From an uncultured Draconibacterium sp. (GTDB taxonomy: Bacteria; Bacteroidota; Bacteroidia; Bacteroidales; Prolixibacteraceae), in assembly GCF_963676735.1 (NCBI RefSeq), contig NZ_OY781464.1, positions 2,885,001 to 2,949,000 on the forward strand: a stretch of DNA of 64,000 nt, read 5' to 3'. How positions within the stretch are numbered: position 1 is the stretch's first letter; each line of letters starts with the position of its first letter. A model generated the notes under the pieces. It saw only the letters and a list, made by a program, of their open reading frames with translations, searched no databases and was not told where the DNA came from. Positions 44,776 through 54,409 of the stretch are shown here, piece by piece. The position numbers were made by a program, and so were the translations under genes.

Positions 44776-45426
44776 ATGAAAAATCTGATTGTAAAAAAAA
44801 TTGCAACTAATAATACACTGTCAATAGCCGAAGCAGCTAAGCTACTTGAAAAATACACCAGCCTGGAAGATATTGCCACTTTAAACTGGAAAAACACTTT
44901 TCCTTACCGGCCAAAGATTCAGTTCAGGATGGCCCATACCGGGAATGAGATTTGGCTAAAATTTTATGTACGGGAGAAAAATATTCTGGCTGAGACTACT
45001 CAAATCAACGGCGATGTTTATAAAGATAGTACGGTTGAATTTTTTATCTCGTTTGACAACCTTAACTATTACAATTTTGAATTTAACTGTATTGGCACAC
45101 CCCACATTGCGTATGGTCTGGGGCGAGGCCAGCGTACTTTCATTTTGCCCGAAACCATTCGAAAGATTAAAATTGAATCGAGCCTCGGAACTCAGCCGTT
45201 CAAAGAAAAATCGGGTGATTTTTTGTGGGAAATGATGATTTGTATACCGATACAATGTTTTGCCTTTGACAAAATAACAAGTCTGGATGGATTGCAGGCA
45301 ACAGCAAATTTTTACAAATGCGGCGACGCCACTTCCGATCCTCATTTTGTTACCTGGAACCCGATAGAGACTAAGAACCCCGATTATCACCGTCCGGAAT
45401 ACTTCGGGAAAATAATATTTGAGTAG
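44776..45426 (+). CDS. CBM9/DOMON-like carbohydrate-binding protein
   Basis: The start at ATG 44776 gives 216 residues and removes an unlikely leader that would need a TTG at 44620. The beta-sandwich reads LNWKNTFPYRPKIQFRMAH, LKFYVREKNILA, VYKDSTVEFFISFD, and a terminal HRPEYFGKIIFE, as in CBM9_1/DOMON domain proteins of Bacteroidota. No signal peptide is seen, so it may be cytoplasmic. Ligand unknown. A terminator follows. Confidence 0.75.
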   Translation: MKNLIVKKIATNNTLSIAEAAKLLEKYTSLEDIATLNWKNTFPYRPKIQFRMAHTGNEIWLKFYVREKNILAETTQINGDVYKDSTVEFFISFDNLNYYNFEFNCIGTPHIAYGLGRGQRTFILPETIRKIKIESSLGTQPFKEKSGDFLWEMMICIPIQCFAFDKITSLDGLQATANFYKCGDATSDPHFVTWNPIETKNPDYHRPEYFGKIIFE

Positions 45427-45452
45427 TACTAAAGCAGAAACAAATGCCTCCA

Positions 45453-45490
45453 AAAGCCGCAATTAACAAAATTAGTTGCGGCTTTTTTTA
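45453..45490 (+). terminator. Terminator after the CBM9-like gene
   Basis: AAAGCCGCAA (45453-45462) pairs perfectly with TTGCGGCTTT (45476-45485), followed by a T-run. This is a classic Rho-independent terminator 26 bases after the stop. Confidence 0.92.
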
Positions 45491-45745
45491 ATCCCCATTA
45501 ACGGCCACGCATAAATTAATACCAATTAGTTGTTATTTATCGCTTCATTTCATAACTTGTAAATCCAATTAATTTACAAGCCCGTAAGTTGTGACCCGGA
45601 ATAATTATACAAACACAAATTATGATGTTTACGCTGCTTTATTTTGGACACTATTTTATTAAATCTCATGGCTTTCTGCAAGGATTAATAGTGCCTTCTA
45701 CTTCTGATTTTAATACAAACAAAACACATCAATAAATTCATTATT
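45491..45745. other. Intergenic region before the three-gene module
   Basis: The interval holds a perfect 9-bp inverted repeat CTTGTAAAT/ATTTACAAG (45556-45564 and 45572-45580), which may be an operator or part of the module promoter. No open frame or RNA gene was seen. Confidence 0.4.
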
Positions 45746-47314
45746 ATGACTACTTATTACGACATTCATTGCCACATTTTTAACAAAGATGTTATTATTC
45801 GCAAACTGGTTAATGTGGTTCAATCGTTACTTGCCATTAAAGACCTGCTTGACAAAGAAGCCACTTCGGCAGAATTAAAGTTTAAAATAGACGGGATTAA
45901 CCGAACGCTGGAAGATGTAACCCAGGAAACAAGTGAAGATGTTTTTGAGGCACTTGACCAGGTATACCAGGGAAATGTGGTCACCACCCCCCTGATGTTC
46001 GACCTTACTTATGCCGACGATAACGATGATGATGAAAACCAAAACAAACGTTACCGACGCCGGATAAAAAGAATATTCTGGCTCATTTCGGTAGCTTTGC
46101 CTTTTATTAAAGCCCGCGTAAACCGTAAACTAAAAAGCCCCGAACTGGCCGAAGCCTTTGATAAGATAAAAAACCGCGTTAAAGAATTTGAGGAAAGTTT
46201 TGATAAAAAATCAGATGAAGAAGTGGAGATTTTTGACAATGCCAACTACGACCAGCAAATTGCAGACCTAGAATACCTGGCCAATAAATACGAAACCATT
46301 AAGCCATTTTTTAGTATCGATCCGCGCCGCGAATATAAAGGCAACGTAAAACTTACCGATAAACTCAAAGAAAAAATAATTGATGAAAACGGCCGTTTTG
46401 CCGGAGTCAAGCTGTATGCACCGGCCGGTTTTTCACCTACCGATCCTATTTTAATGGGCACCTCAAAAGAAGCAGGCATTTACGAATTATGCCAGCAATA
46501 TAATATTCCCATTACTGTTCATAACTCCAACAGCGGCTTTGCATGTTTCTCTTCGGTGCTAAAAGTACGCGGCGATGTTTTACTAAATGGAAACATTGTA
46601 AAACCCAAAAAGCCTCTCACTTTTGACAATCGGTTTTTTAGCCGAAAGGTCAGCCAAGCCATTGCCGAACGTGCAAAAAAGCTGAATCATCCAAAATTGT
46701 GGGAACTTGTAATGAAGAAATTTCAGGGGCTCACCATCAATTTTGCCCACTTTGGCGGCAGTGGCCAAATAATGGAATATGTAAATTACTCCATTCCGCA
46801 CAAACGTATTGATGAAGATGAATTTGAAGATGCGATACTGCCCCTTTCAAACAAAGATAAAGACCTTATTCGCCAGGCCTATAAACTAAACCGCAGAAAA
46901 AGAATACTGCGCGACGATCTCAGCATTGCCGAACGTGCCGAGGTATGGAACGCTTTGTATCGTGCCGGATTTATTGATAACTGGGCAAAAGCAATTTTCG
47001 ACATCATTAAAAATCCCAACTACCCCAACGCCTGCACCGATTTGTCTTGTTTTTCCGAAGGAACAATAATTGAATCTCCGGAAAATAACGAAGCAATATT
47101 CAGTATCAGAGAAGAATTAAAAACATTTAAAACAAGCTTTTTCGACAAGTTGAGCGATTACGAAAAATCTAAAATACTATACGGCTCTGATTACTACCTG
47201 ACACAGTTTTTCGGGCCAAGTATGGAACAATATTTCAATGATTTTAAAGACGCTTTTGGCAACGATTTTGAAACCATTGCCAGCATTAATCCTAAACGTT
47301 TCTTAAACCTTTAA
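45746..47314 (+). CDS. Amidohydrolase-like TIM-barrel metal hydrolase
   Basis: The 522-residue cytoplasmic protein starts with YDIHCHIF, the HxH metal motif of amidohydrolase-2 proteins. Later candidate ligands and active-site residues are PITVHNS, INFAHFGG and ILYGSDYYL, with the terminal NPKRFLNL typical of the family. An inserted region of about 130 residues with acidic and basic helices (about 90-170) and another between 330 and 420 make it longer than usual. Substrate unknown. First gene of a three-gene module. Confidence 0.75.
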   Translation: MTTYYDIHCHIFNKDVIIRKLVNVVQSLLAIKDLLDKEATSAELKFKIDGINRTLEDVTQETSEDVFEALDQVYQGNVVTTPLMFDLTYADDNDDDENQNKRYRRRIKRIFWLISVALPFIKARVNRKLKSPELAEAFDKIKNRVKEFEESFDKKSDEEVEIFDNANYDQQIADLEYLANKYETIKPFFSIDPRREYKGNVKLTDKLKEKIIDENGRFAGVKLYAPAGFSPTDPILMGTSKEAGIYELCQQYNIPITVHNSNSGFACFSSVLKVRGDVLLNGNIVKPKKPLTFDNRFFSRKVSQAIAERAKKLNHPKLWELVMKKFQGLTINFAHFGGSGQIMEYVNYSIPHKRIDEDEFEDAILPLSNKDKDLIRQAYKLNRRKRILRDDLSIAERAEVWNALYRAGFIDNWAKAIFDIIKNPNYPNACTDLSCFSEGTIIESPENNEAIFSIREELKTFKTSFFDKLSDYEKSKILYGSDYYLTQFFGPSMEQYFNDFKDAFGNDFETIASINPKRFLNL

Positions 47315-47326
47315 CTCATAAAACAA

Positions 47327-47992
47327 ATGGAAGATTTACTAAAAATAGCTTTTGCTGAACTTGGTACAGAAGAGATTGTTGGTTCAGAACATAATCCGGA
47401 AGTGCTGAAGTATGCCGAGGAAGCGGGTATTAAAGGCATTACCACCGACGAAATTCCATGGTGCAGCAACTTTGTTAATTGGGTAGCAATGAAAGCAGGC
47501 CTTGAGTTCTCTAAAAAACCCAATGCCCGCTCGTGGTTAAACATTGGCGTTAAAACACTAAATCCGGAACCCGGCGATGTGGTTGTTTTTTGGCGCGAGA
47601 GTCCGGAATCGTGGAAAGGACACGTTGGCATTTTTCTTGGCATTTCAACCGATAAAAAACGCGTATACTGCCTGGGCGGTAACCAGGGAAACCGTGTTTC
47701 TGTTTCGGCCTACCGAATTAATACTGTTCTTTCCTATCAGCGCCTGGCAGCACAGCAGCAACTTATTATTCCTGATCCCATTTTGCAGCGTGGCAGCAAA
47801 GGCACGGCGGTTGTAGCCCTGCAAAATGCGTTAAAACTGCTGAATATTAATGTGGGTACCTCTGATGGTGATTTTGGGCCAAAAACCGAAAACGGAATTA
47901 AAGAATTGCAAACCCGCAAACCCGAACTCGAGATTAATGGAATTTACAATGCTGAGACACGCAATTTATTAGAATCACTATTTCAGGCATAA
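47327..47992 (+). CDS. TIGR02594-like cysteine peptidase/amidase with peptidoglycan-binding domain
   Basis: The N-terminal domain (about 1-140) has the CHAP/NlpC-like catalytic set: WCSNFVNW cysteine, GHVGIF histidine and GGNQGN. The C-terminal domain (about 155-220) is a PG_binding_1 repeat (GSKGTAVVALQNAL). There is no signal peptide, so the protein is cytoplasmic unless exported by another route, as for endolysins and injected effectors. It lies 12 bases after the amidohydrolase-like gene. Confidence 0.83.
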   Translation: MEDLLKIAFAELGTEEIVGSEHNPEVLKYAEEAGIKGITTDEIPWCSNFVNWVAMKAGLEFSKKPNARSWLNIGVKTLNPEPGDVVVFWRESPESWKGHVGIFLGISTDKKRVYCLGGNQGNRVSVSAYRINTVLSYQRLAAQQQLIIPDPILQRGSKGTAVVALQNALKLLNINVGTSDGDFGPKTENGIKELQTRKPELEINGIYNAETRNLLESLFQA

Positions 47993-48043
47993 ACCATTGT
48001 TTGGCTGCCTGTTAAATCTATAAATCATTAAATCAAAAAAATT

Positions 48044-48544
48044 ATGGCAACAAAAGTAGCAGATCTAACTACTGATGACTTTTTATTGCTCCTTGAAGAT
48101 TTTCATGCTGAGCCTAAAAAGCGAAACAAAATGACCGAAGCCGAAATAAAAGATTTGGCCATGAGGTTAAACGAAAAAATTAATGTTCCTTTTATTGAAG
48201 AAACTGGTGAAGAACGGATTTTGATTAAAGTAATTTTCAAAATCGACACTTTTTTGTACGATCATCTACCCAACGAATTTTATGATGTAATAAGAAGTAC
48301 CGACCGGGGCATTTCTGACAAAGAAGCACGGCGCCTGGTACGACGATTAACCCGATTGGCGAACCAAAAAATAGACATCCCGTATTTGCCGGAAGCCGTT
48401 GAGCATTACGCCATTAAGTTTGTTATCGGAATGTTTGTAAAAGCAGCCCGCAAGAAACTGAATTTTGATGAAGTTAGAGCCAGCTCTTTAGCATTAACTG
48501 TTCCCGAAAGCGATGAAGATATAGAAACCATTGTGGAAGACTAA
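48044..48544 (+). CDS. Unknown 166-aa helical protein, third gene of the module
   Basis: I do not recognise a family. The protein is predicted mostly helical and charged, with ARRLVRRLTRLANQK in the middle and an acidic C-terminal tail (ESDEDIETIVED). It has no signal peptide or membrane segment. It follows the peptidase by 51 bases and is likely part of the same transcript. An immunity or chaperone role towards the peptidase is possible but unsupported. Confidence 0.65.
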   Translation: MATKVADLTTDDFLLLLEDFHAEPKKRNKMTEAEIKDLAMRLNEKINVPFIEETGEERILIKVIFKIDTFLYDHLPNEFYDVIRSTDRGISDKEARRLVRRLTRLANQKIDIPYLPEAVEHYAIKFVIGMFVKAARKKLNFDEVRASSLALTVPESDEDIETIVED

Positions 48545-48597
48545 AAAGATGGCCCCGGAGTAACAAAAAGTAAGTAACTTGGAAAAAATTTAAGACC

Positions 48598-49110
48598 ATG
48601 ACTGAAATTTTGTTACACCGGGGCGACATTACAAAGTTAAAGGTTGATGCCATTGTAAATGCTGCAAACCAAACCTTATTGGGCGGTGGTGGCGTTGATG
48701 GAGCCATCCACCGTGCTGCCGGCCCGGAACTACTTAACGAGTGCAAAACACTAAATGGCTGTAAAACCGGTCAGGCTAAAATTACCCAAGGGTATAAACT
48801 TCCTGCCAAACATGTGATACACACTGTTGGCCCGGTATACAAAGGTGGACGATTTCAGGAAGCCGAGAAACTTACAGCTTGTTATGAGAGCTGTCTGCAA
48901 TTGGCCGCTCAACATGAAATTAAAAGCATTGCTTTTCCGAATATAAGTACCGGCATTTATGGCTATCCGAAAAATGATGCTGCAAAAATTGCCACGACTG
49001 TGGTTAAACAATTTTTTGCCGTTCCATCCAGCATCGAAAAGCTGATTTTTTGTGTGTTTGACGAAGAAAACTACACGATTTATAAAGAACTTTTGGAAAA
49101 CCTGAATTAG
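48598..49110 (+). CDS. Macro-domain ADP-ribose hydrolase (MacroD-like)
   Basis: The 170-residue single macro domain has the MacroD/YmdB landmarks VDAIVNAANQTLLGGGGVDGAIHRAAG and AFPNISTGIYGYP. These proteins remove acetyl from O-acetyl-ADP-ribose or ADP-ribose from proteins. It stands 53 bases after the three-gene module on the same strand, so co-transcription is possible. Confidence 0.93.
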   Translation: MTEILLHRGDITKLKVDAIVNAANQTLLGGGGVDGAIHRAAGPELLNECKTLNGCKTGQAKITQGYKLPAKHVIHTVGPVYKGGRFQEAEKLTACYESCLQLAAQHEIKSIAFPNISTGIYGYPKNDAAKIATTVVKQFFAVPSSIEKLIFCVFDEENYTIYKELLENLN

Positions 49111-49283
49111 CTTAAATTAAATTCTGAAAATACATATTCTGTACATCGTTCAAACTTTGATAATGTTATGTTTCGTGGATGACCGTTTCAGTACGCAGCG
49201 ATTGTTTCAAGATTAATTGGGCTGACTCCTCCCGATGAATAAGCAATGGCAGAGCACAGAAAACAAGCTTTTTTGTTTGCCAT

Positions 49284-50762
49284 CTACTTATTCAATTTTG
49301 GTGATTGCACCATGCCAGTTCCTTTTTCAAAATCCCAATAGTTTATGCACTTCTTCTCTTCGTCCAGCGTATAATTCCACTTTTTCACATAATATTCCCG
49401 GGGATGGAATTCGTCGCTTATTTTTTGAAGTTCTGCATTCAATTTTGCATCCAAATCTTTCTGTAGTTCCTCAAATTCAGGCTTATCAACCAGGTTGCTC
49501 AGCTGATACGGGTCTTTTAAGTTATCGAAAAGTTTGTTTGCCCCTTCGGGCGTACGTGCGTATGTAAATTGTTTGGTTCTTATGGCTCGGTATTCAGGAT
49601 AAACAGATTCGCGGGTAAAAGGGCAAGGATTCATTACCAGTGCTGTCCTGTCGGTATTCGAGTCTGGAGTTAAGATTAATTCCGATAAGTCTTCGCCCTC
49701 AATGCTTCCGGGAATTTCGATATTTGCCAGGCTAAGCAATGAGGGCAAAATATCCGGAGTATTTATTGGTGCATTAACTACAGCGCCCTTATTTTCATCA
49801 ATTGATGGATAGCTTATTAGAAATGGAACTTTAATAGATTCGTCCCAGGCCACTTGTTTTGCCAGTGGTTTAACACCGTGCGACCCCATCATTTCACCAT
49901 GGTCGGAGGTAAACACCACAATAGTGTTCTCTGCCAGGTTCAGTTCTTTGATTTTATCTAAAATACTTCCAATTGCTTTATCTGTTGCAGTACAATGACC
50001 GTAATATCCCTGAAGTTCCACGCGAGCCTGCTCCTTAAATTCCTCTGCAACATTGGGTGAAAGTTTGATTTCATCTTTCGGATACAAATCTTTATATTCT
50101 TGTGGTGCACTGCCATGCGGAAAGTGTGGTGTAGCTATGGAAACAAATAATAAAAACGGATTCTCGTCTTCAGTATGTAGTGTCATATAGTTATTGGCAT
50201 CTTCGGCAAGTGCATAGGGCGAATAACCATCCCAGTACTTCATTTCAGGGTTGGCATTATCGTAATACGGCATGTTATTGTAATCGTGCGAGCATTCCAA
50301 TGCCTTCCAATAATCAAAACCCTGACGCCTTTCCGGTTCCACATTGTTGTGCCGACCATGCCCGTCTAAATGCCATTTGCCAAGGTATGCAGTATTGTAC
50401 CCTTCGGCTTTAAATATTTCGGCCATACATAATTCTTCCGCCGGCAAATACAGGTCGTTAAAAAACATACCTGTTGAAGTTGGGTAACGCCCCGTAAGTA
50501 GTGCTGCCCTGTGTGGCGTACAAACCGGACAAACCGAAACAGCATTGACAAAATTTACTGCCTCACTGGCAAACTTGTCCAAGTTGGGCGTTTTTACATT
50601 TGGGTCGCCTGCATAGCCCAGAGCCTGGGCTCGCCATTGGTCGGTTAGTATGTAAACAATGTTGGGTTTTGTGGTTTGCTCTTGTTTTTTGCATGAACTG
50701 AATGCCAGAATCAGCATCAACATAAAACCTAAATTTTTTGCAGTCATAATATTTGTTTTCAA
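49284..50762 (-). CDS. Sulfatase, lipoprotein (S1 family)
   Basis: The 492-residue protein has a lipobox (LAFSSC), the N-terminal metal-binding NIVYILTDQWRA, and the formylglycine motif C81-T-P-H-R followed by ALLTGR. GKWHLDGHG and FTSDHGEMMGSHG are further S1 signatures. It is the last gene of the rhamnose/sulfatase operon and probably desulfates a sulfated rhamnose-containing glycan. It needs an anaerobic or FGE-type maturase, not in this window. Confidence 0.92.
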   Translation of the reverse strand: MKTNIMTAKNLGFMLMLILAFSSCKKQEQTTKPNIVYILTDQWRAQALGYAGDPNVKTPNLDKFASEAVNFVNAVSVCPVCTPHRAALLTGRYPTSTGMFFNDLYLPAEELCMAEIFKAEGYNTAYLGKWHLDGHGRHNNVEPERRQGFDYWKALECSHDYNNMPYYDNANPEMKYWDGYSPYALAEDANNYMTLHTEDENPFLLFVSIATPHFPHGSAPQEYKDLYPKDEIKLSPNVAEEFKEQARVELQGYYGHCTATDKAIGSILDKIKELNLAENTIVVFTSDHGEMMGSHGVKPLAKQVAWDESIKVPFLISYPSIDENKGAVVNAPINTPDILPSLLSLANIEIPGSIEGEDLSELILTPDSNTDRTALVMNPCPFTRESVYPEYRAIRTKQFTYARTPEGANKLFDNLKDPYQLSNLVDKPEFEELQKDLDAKLNAELQKISDEFHPREYYVKKWNYTLDEEKKCINYWDFEKGTGMVQSPKLNK

Positions 50763-50836
50763 AACATAAATTTATTCAAGCAACTCTGAATTCTTCTCAC
50801 GACGTTTAAAATCATAAAATGTGCTTCTCCTATTTT

Positions 50837-53800
50837 TTAAAACGAATTAACCTGAATAGTAATATTATTTATGCCCGGACTTAAACGTATTGAACCGAAC
50901 GCCGGATTAACCGTTTCGCCGTTAAGTGTTACCACATCTTCCGGCGCTAATTTTAAGGTAAACTCCCCAATCATATTTGCAGGCAACTCTATTATGTATT
51001 CGCTTAAACGACTACTTACTTTTTTAAACTCGCCTTTAATTTGTCCGCGAATTGTAGGAACGGTAATGGAGCTGTTTTTCAACTGGCCCATTTGAGGCTG
51101 AATTTCAACAACTTTAAATCCCGGAGTTTTGGGTTGAATTCCCCATATACCGCGCGGAATAATATTGGCAGGTGCTGCGCCCCAGGCATGGTTCCAATCG
51201 GCGTTACTTTTGTATTTCATATCCCAGGCTTCCAGGGTAATGGTTGCTCCAATTTTTATCATGTTGTACCAGCTACGGTCGTGGGTAGCGGTCATTAAAT
51301 CCAGTGCATAATCGGCTTCGCCTGCTTTATAAAGTGCTTCCATTAAATATTGCGCACCGTAAACACTGCACGCCATTCCTCTTGTTTTTACAAAATCTAC
51401 CACGCTTTGTTTGCGCGATTCGGGCACTACATCGAAAGCCAGCAAAATCATGTTGGCGTGCAACGATGCATGGTCGGTTCCAACGCCATCAACATAAATT
51501 CCTTTTTCTTCGTCGAAAAGTTGTTCGTTAATCGACTTTTTAACTTTTGCAGCTTTCAACTCAAAATCGAGTGACTCGGCAGGCTTGTTTAACACGGTGG
51601 CAAACTCTGCCATTATTTTCATGTTGTGGTAATAAAAACCATTTACCACAGTATTTATGCGTTTAAATACATAGCCGTCGCGTTCACCCGGAATTGGACC
51701 TTTTCCGCCAAAATTTGCTGCTTTGGGAGGCCAGTCAACAATGTCGCGCAAACGGCGGGTTGTATCTCTGAAACCCAATTGTTTTATCAATTCAACATTG
51801 TGGTTTGGCGATTCGATGCTAATAAAACCATCTTCAACCTCCAAAGCCATCAGCGTTTTAATTTTCAAACGTTCGTAGTATTTCTCAATCAGTTCGGTAT
51901 TTCCGGTGTACATGTAATCCTGGTGCATCATCATGGCAACATGCAACTGCCACTCGGTTGGCCAGGTTGGTTTACTTTCGAAAAAGAACTCGATGGTTTT
52001 ACGACCAATGGCATATTCGTTATCAACCGAGTAATGGCTCAACTGATTCAAATAGGCATCGGCTTCGTATGGAATCCGTTCTCTGTCGCCATCCACATAA
52101 TACCCGGCAAAAGTGGTTGCTTTCATCGAGTATTTGCACATATCCCACACCTGATTCAAAATATCGTTTGAACTGCTAAAAGCGCTTGTTGTATAATCGA
52201 AATAATTAAAATAGCCCAGTTGAACGGTTTTGTTGGCATTGAATCCTTCGCCTGCGTTCTCAATTTCGGCATAACGAAACGGGAGAATTACCGGAAATGA
52301 ATCGGGCATTGTAACTGCCAGTTCGTTGGTGTTGCGTTCATCTGGTACCAACTCCAGTAAATAAGAACTTTTATCAGGGGTAACCTCTAATTGAACTTCC
52401 TGGTAGCGAATTGTTCCGCCCGGATTACGGTCGATTTTTCCATCCAACAATTTTTCACCCAAACGAACGGTTAAGGTTTCTGCTTTCTTTGGTTTGTAGT
52501 TTATTTCTAAGGTTCCGAAAACATGTTTTCCATAATCTAAAAAGTAACCATTACCAAAATCTTTTACATTTACAGGTGTTTTTCGTTCTATCTGAAAAAA
52601 GTTTTGAGAAGTCCCTTTTTCCCTAAATTCACCGGTTGTAAACTGCTGAGGTTCGCTGTATTCCGAAATACGATTGTCTTTATCGAAAATGCGTACTTTC
52701 CAAAAGTAAGTGGTGTTTTCTTTTAAAGGTTCGCCCTGCATTTCAACATTAACCGACTGGTTGCTGCGTACATTTCCGCTGTCCCAAACATCGCCAATAT
52801 TGTTGTTTATATTTGCCATCGATGATGCAAGCAACACCTGGTAACCTTTTTGCAATTCGGCAACGGCTGGCACTACCCAACTAAACTCGGGCTTGCTATC
52901 TATAATTTTGGTTTTTGCAGGTTTGCGAATGTGCTCAACGGTTAAGCCCGAAGGTATTCCCGAATAAGGATCGGCATAACGTTTGCCAAGTTCATCGTTT
53001 TTCGCACGCAGTTCCAGCAACACATCTTTGTATTTCGGATTTTTCGCCAGGTTATTGGTCTCTTTCGGGTCGTCTTTCAGGTTATAAAGCTCTTCCAGCG
53101 ATTTATCGTTAATATAGCGCAGGTATTTCCATTCCTTGGTTCTAACTCCCTCGCTTGGTGGAATATTTTCGAATTCCCAAAGGTGTTCAACCAAAACAGC
53201 ATCTCTGCCAATCGATTTTTCTTTACCACTAACCACATTAACCAAACTTTTCCCCTGGTAAGTTTCAGGAATCTCAACACCGGCATAATCTAAAATTGTT
53301 GCCGGCACATCGATATTCGAAGCCAATTCCTCAATATCCAGGTGCTTATTTACACGTGGGTCGTAAATTATAAGTGGTGTACGAATTGAATTGTCGTACA
53401 TCAGCCATTTGCCCGAAATCTGGCGTTCGCCAAGGAAAAAGCCGTTGTCGCCCAATAAAATAATTACGGTATTATCGGCAATGCCTTTCTCTTCCAGTTT
53501 CTTTCTGATTTTGGTAATCTCGAGGTCAACACCATAAATCATTCGGTAGTAGCCTTTTGTACTGCGTTGGTATTTTTCAGGCGTATCGTTTTTCCAAAAC
53601 CAGCGAACGCGGTTAAAACCATCGCGAACAATTTTTGGCAGTGCATTAAAATATTTATCATCTGCCAAATCAGGTTCCGGCATGTCCATGTCCTGGTACA
53701 GTTTATCAGATTCTTCTTGCCAAAAATATTGCAAAGGTGCGCCATCGTGCGCGTGAGGTGCACTAAAACACAACGACAATGAGAAAGGTTTATCAGATGG

Positions 53801-54382
53801 AACATCATCTAAAAAGTCCAACGCTTTTTGCCCGGTGTAACGGGTAAGGTGTACCGTGTCTTCGCCTAAAGTTTTGTAATAATAACCACGGTAATCTTTG
53901 TAACGATTGTTTCGGTCGTAATCTTCAAACACATCAAAATGTTCGGCTTTTTTTGGATATTTTACGCCATACTTGCCAAAAAACCCGGTATAATAGCCGG
54001 CATCTTTCAGCATTTTTGGGTAAGCCACTTCCATATATTCGCTACGAATATTTCCGGTTTGGAAAGTGTATTTATGCGTACGTTCGTGCAGTCCGGTAAA
54101 AATACTCGACCGGCTTGCCGAACAAATGGGTGTGGTTACCACCGAGTTTTTAAAGTACGCTCCACTTGCTGCCAGTTTATCCATTTCGGGAGTTGTGGCA
54201 TATTTATTCCCTGCATAACCCAAAGCACTCCAACGCTGGTCGTCGGTTAATATGAAAATGATGTTGGGCTTTTTCGAGGTCGCTTTTTTGTCTTTAGCAC
54301 TAAGTTCTGCATCTCCCAAAAAGGGGATTTTAAAGAGTAAAATAAATAGTAGAATTGTAATTCTTACTGAATTTTTGTTCAT
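50837..54382 (-). CDS. Sulfatase-GH78 alpha-L-rhamnosidase fusion protein
   Basis: The 1181-residue secreted protein has an N-terminal S1 sulfatase (about 35-480) with NIIFILTDDQRW and C87-S-A-S-R91, a linker with a fibronectin-like segment (about 500-600), and a GH78 alpha-L-rhamnosidase (about 600-1180). In the latter, DGDRERIPYEADAYLNQ and ITLEAWD mark the catalytic acid/base regions. Such fusions are known from ulvan-degrading Bacteroidota, where they remove sulfate and rhamnose from Rha3S-containing oligosaccharides. It lies in the same transcript direction as rhaTMAB. Confidence 0.92.
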   Translation of the reverse strand: MNKNSVRITILLFILLFKIPFLGDAELSAKDKKATSKKPNIIFILTDDQRWSALGYAGNKYATTPEMDKLAASGAYFKNSVVTTPICSASRSSIFTGLHERTHKYTFQTGNIRSEYMEVAYPKMLKDAGYYTGFFGKYGVKYPKKAEHFDVFEDYDRNNRYKDYRGYYYKTLGEDTVHLTRYTGQKALDFLDDVPSDKPFSLSLCFSAPHAHDGAPLQYFWQEESDKLYQDMDMPEPDLADDKYFNALPKIVRDGFNRVRWFWKNDTPEKYQRSTKGYYRMIYGVDLEITKIRKKLEEKGIADNTVIILLGDNGFFLGERQISGKWLMYDNSIRTPLIIYDPRVNKHLDIEELASNIDVPATILDYAGVEIPETYQGKSLVNVVSGKEKSIGRDAVLVEHLWEFENIPPSEGVRTKEWKYLRYINDKSLEELYNLKDDPKETNNLAKNPKYKDVLLELRAKNDELGKRYADPYSGIPSGLTVEHIRKPAKTKIIDSKPEFSWVVPAVAELQKGYQVLLASSMANINNNIGDVWDSGNVRSNQSVNVEMQGEPLKENTTYFWKVRIFDKDNRISEYSEPQQFTTGEFREKGTSQNFFQIERKTPVNVKDFGNGYFLDYGKHVFGTLEINYKPKKAETLTVRLGEKLLDGKIDRNPGGTIRYQEVQLEVTPDKSSYLLELVPDERNTNELAVTMPDSFPVILPFRYAEIENAGEGFNANKTVQLGYFNYFDYTTSAFSSSNDILNQVWDMCKYSMKATTFAGYYVDGDRERIPYEADAYLNQLSHYSVDNEYAIGRKTIEFFFESKPTWPTEWQLHVAMMMHQDYMYTGNTELIEKYYERLKIKTLMALEVEDGFISIESPNHNVELIKQLGFRDTTRRLRDIVDWPPKAANFGGKGPIPGERDGYVFKRINTVVNGFYYHNMKIMAEFATVLNKPAESLDFELKAAKVKKSINEQLFDEEKGIYVDGVGTDHASLHANMILLAFDVVPESRKQSVVDFVKTRGMACSVYGAQYLMEALYKAGEADYALDLMTATHDRSWYNMIKIGATITLEAWDMKYKSNADWNHAWGAAPANIIPRGIWGIQPKTPGFKVVEIQPQMGQLKNSSITVPTIRGQIKGEFKKVSSRLSEYIIELPANMIGEFTLKLAPEDVVTLNGETVNPAFGSIRLSPGINNITIQVNSF

Positions 54383-54409
54383 GGTATATTGGTTCTTTTA
54401 ATTTTGTTT

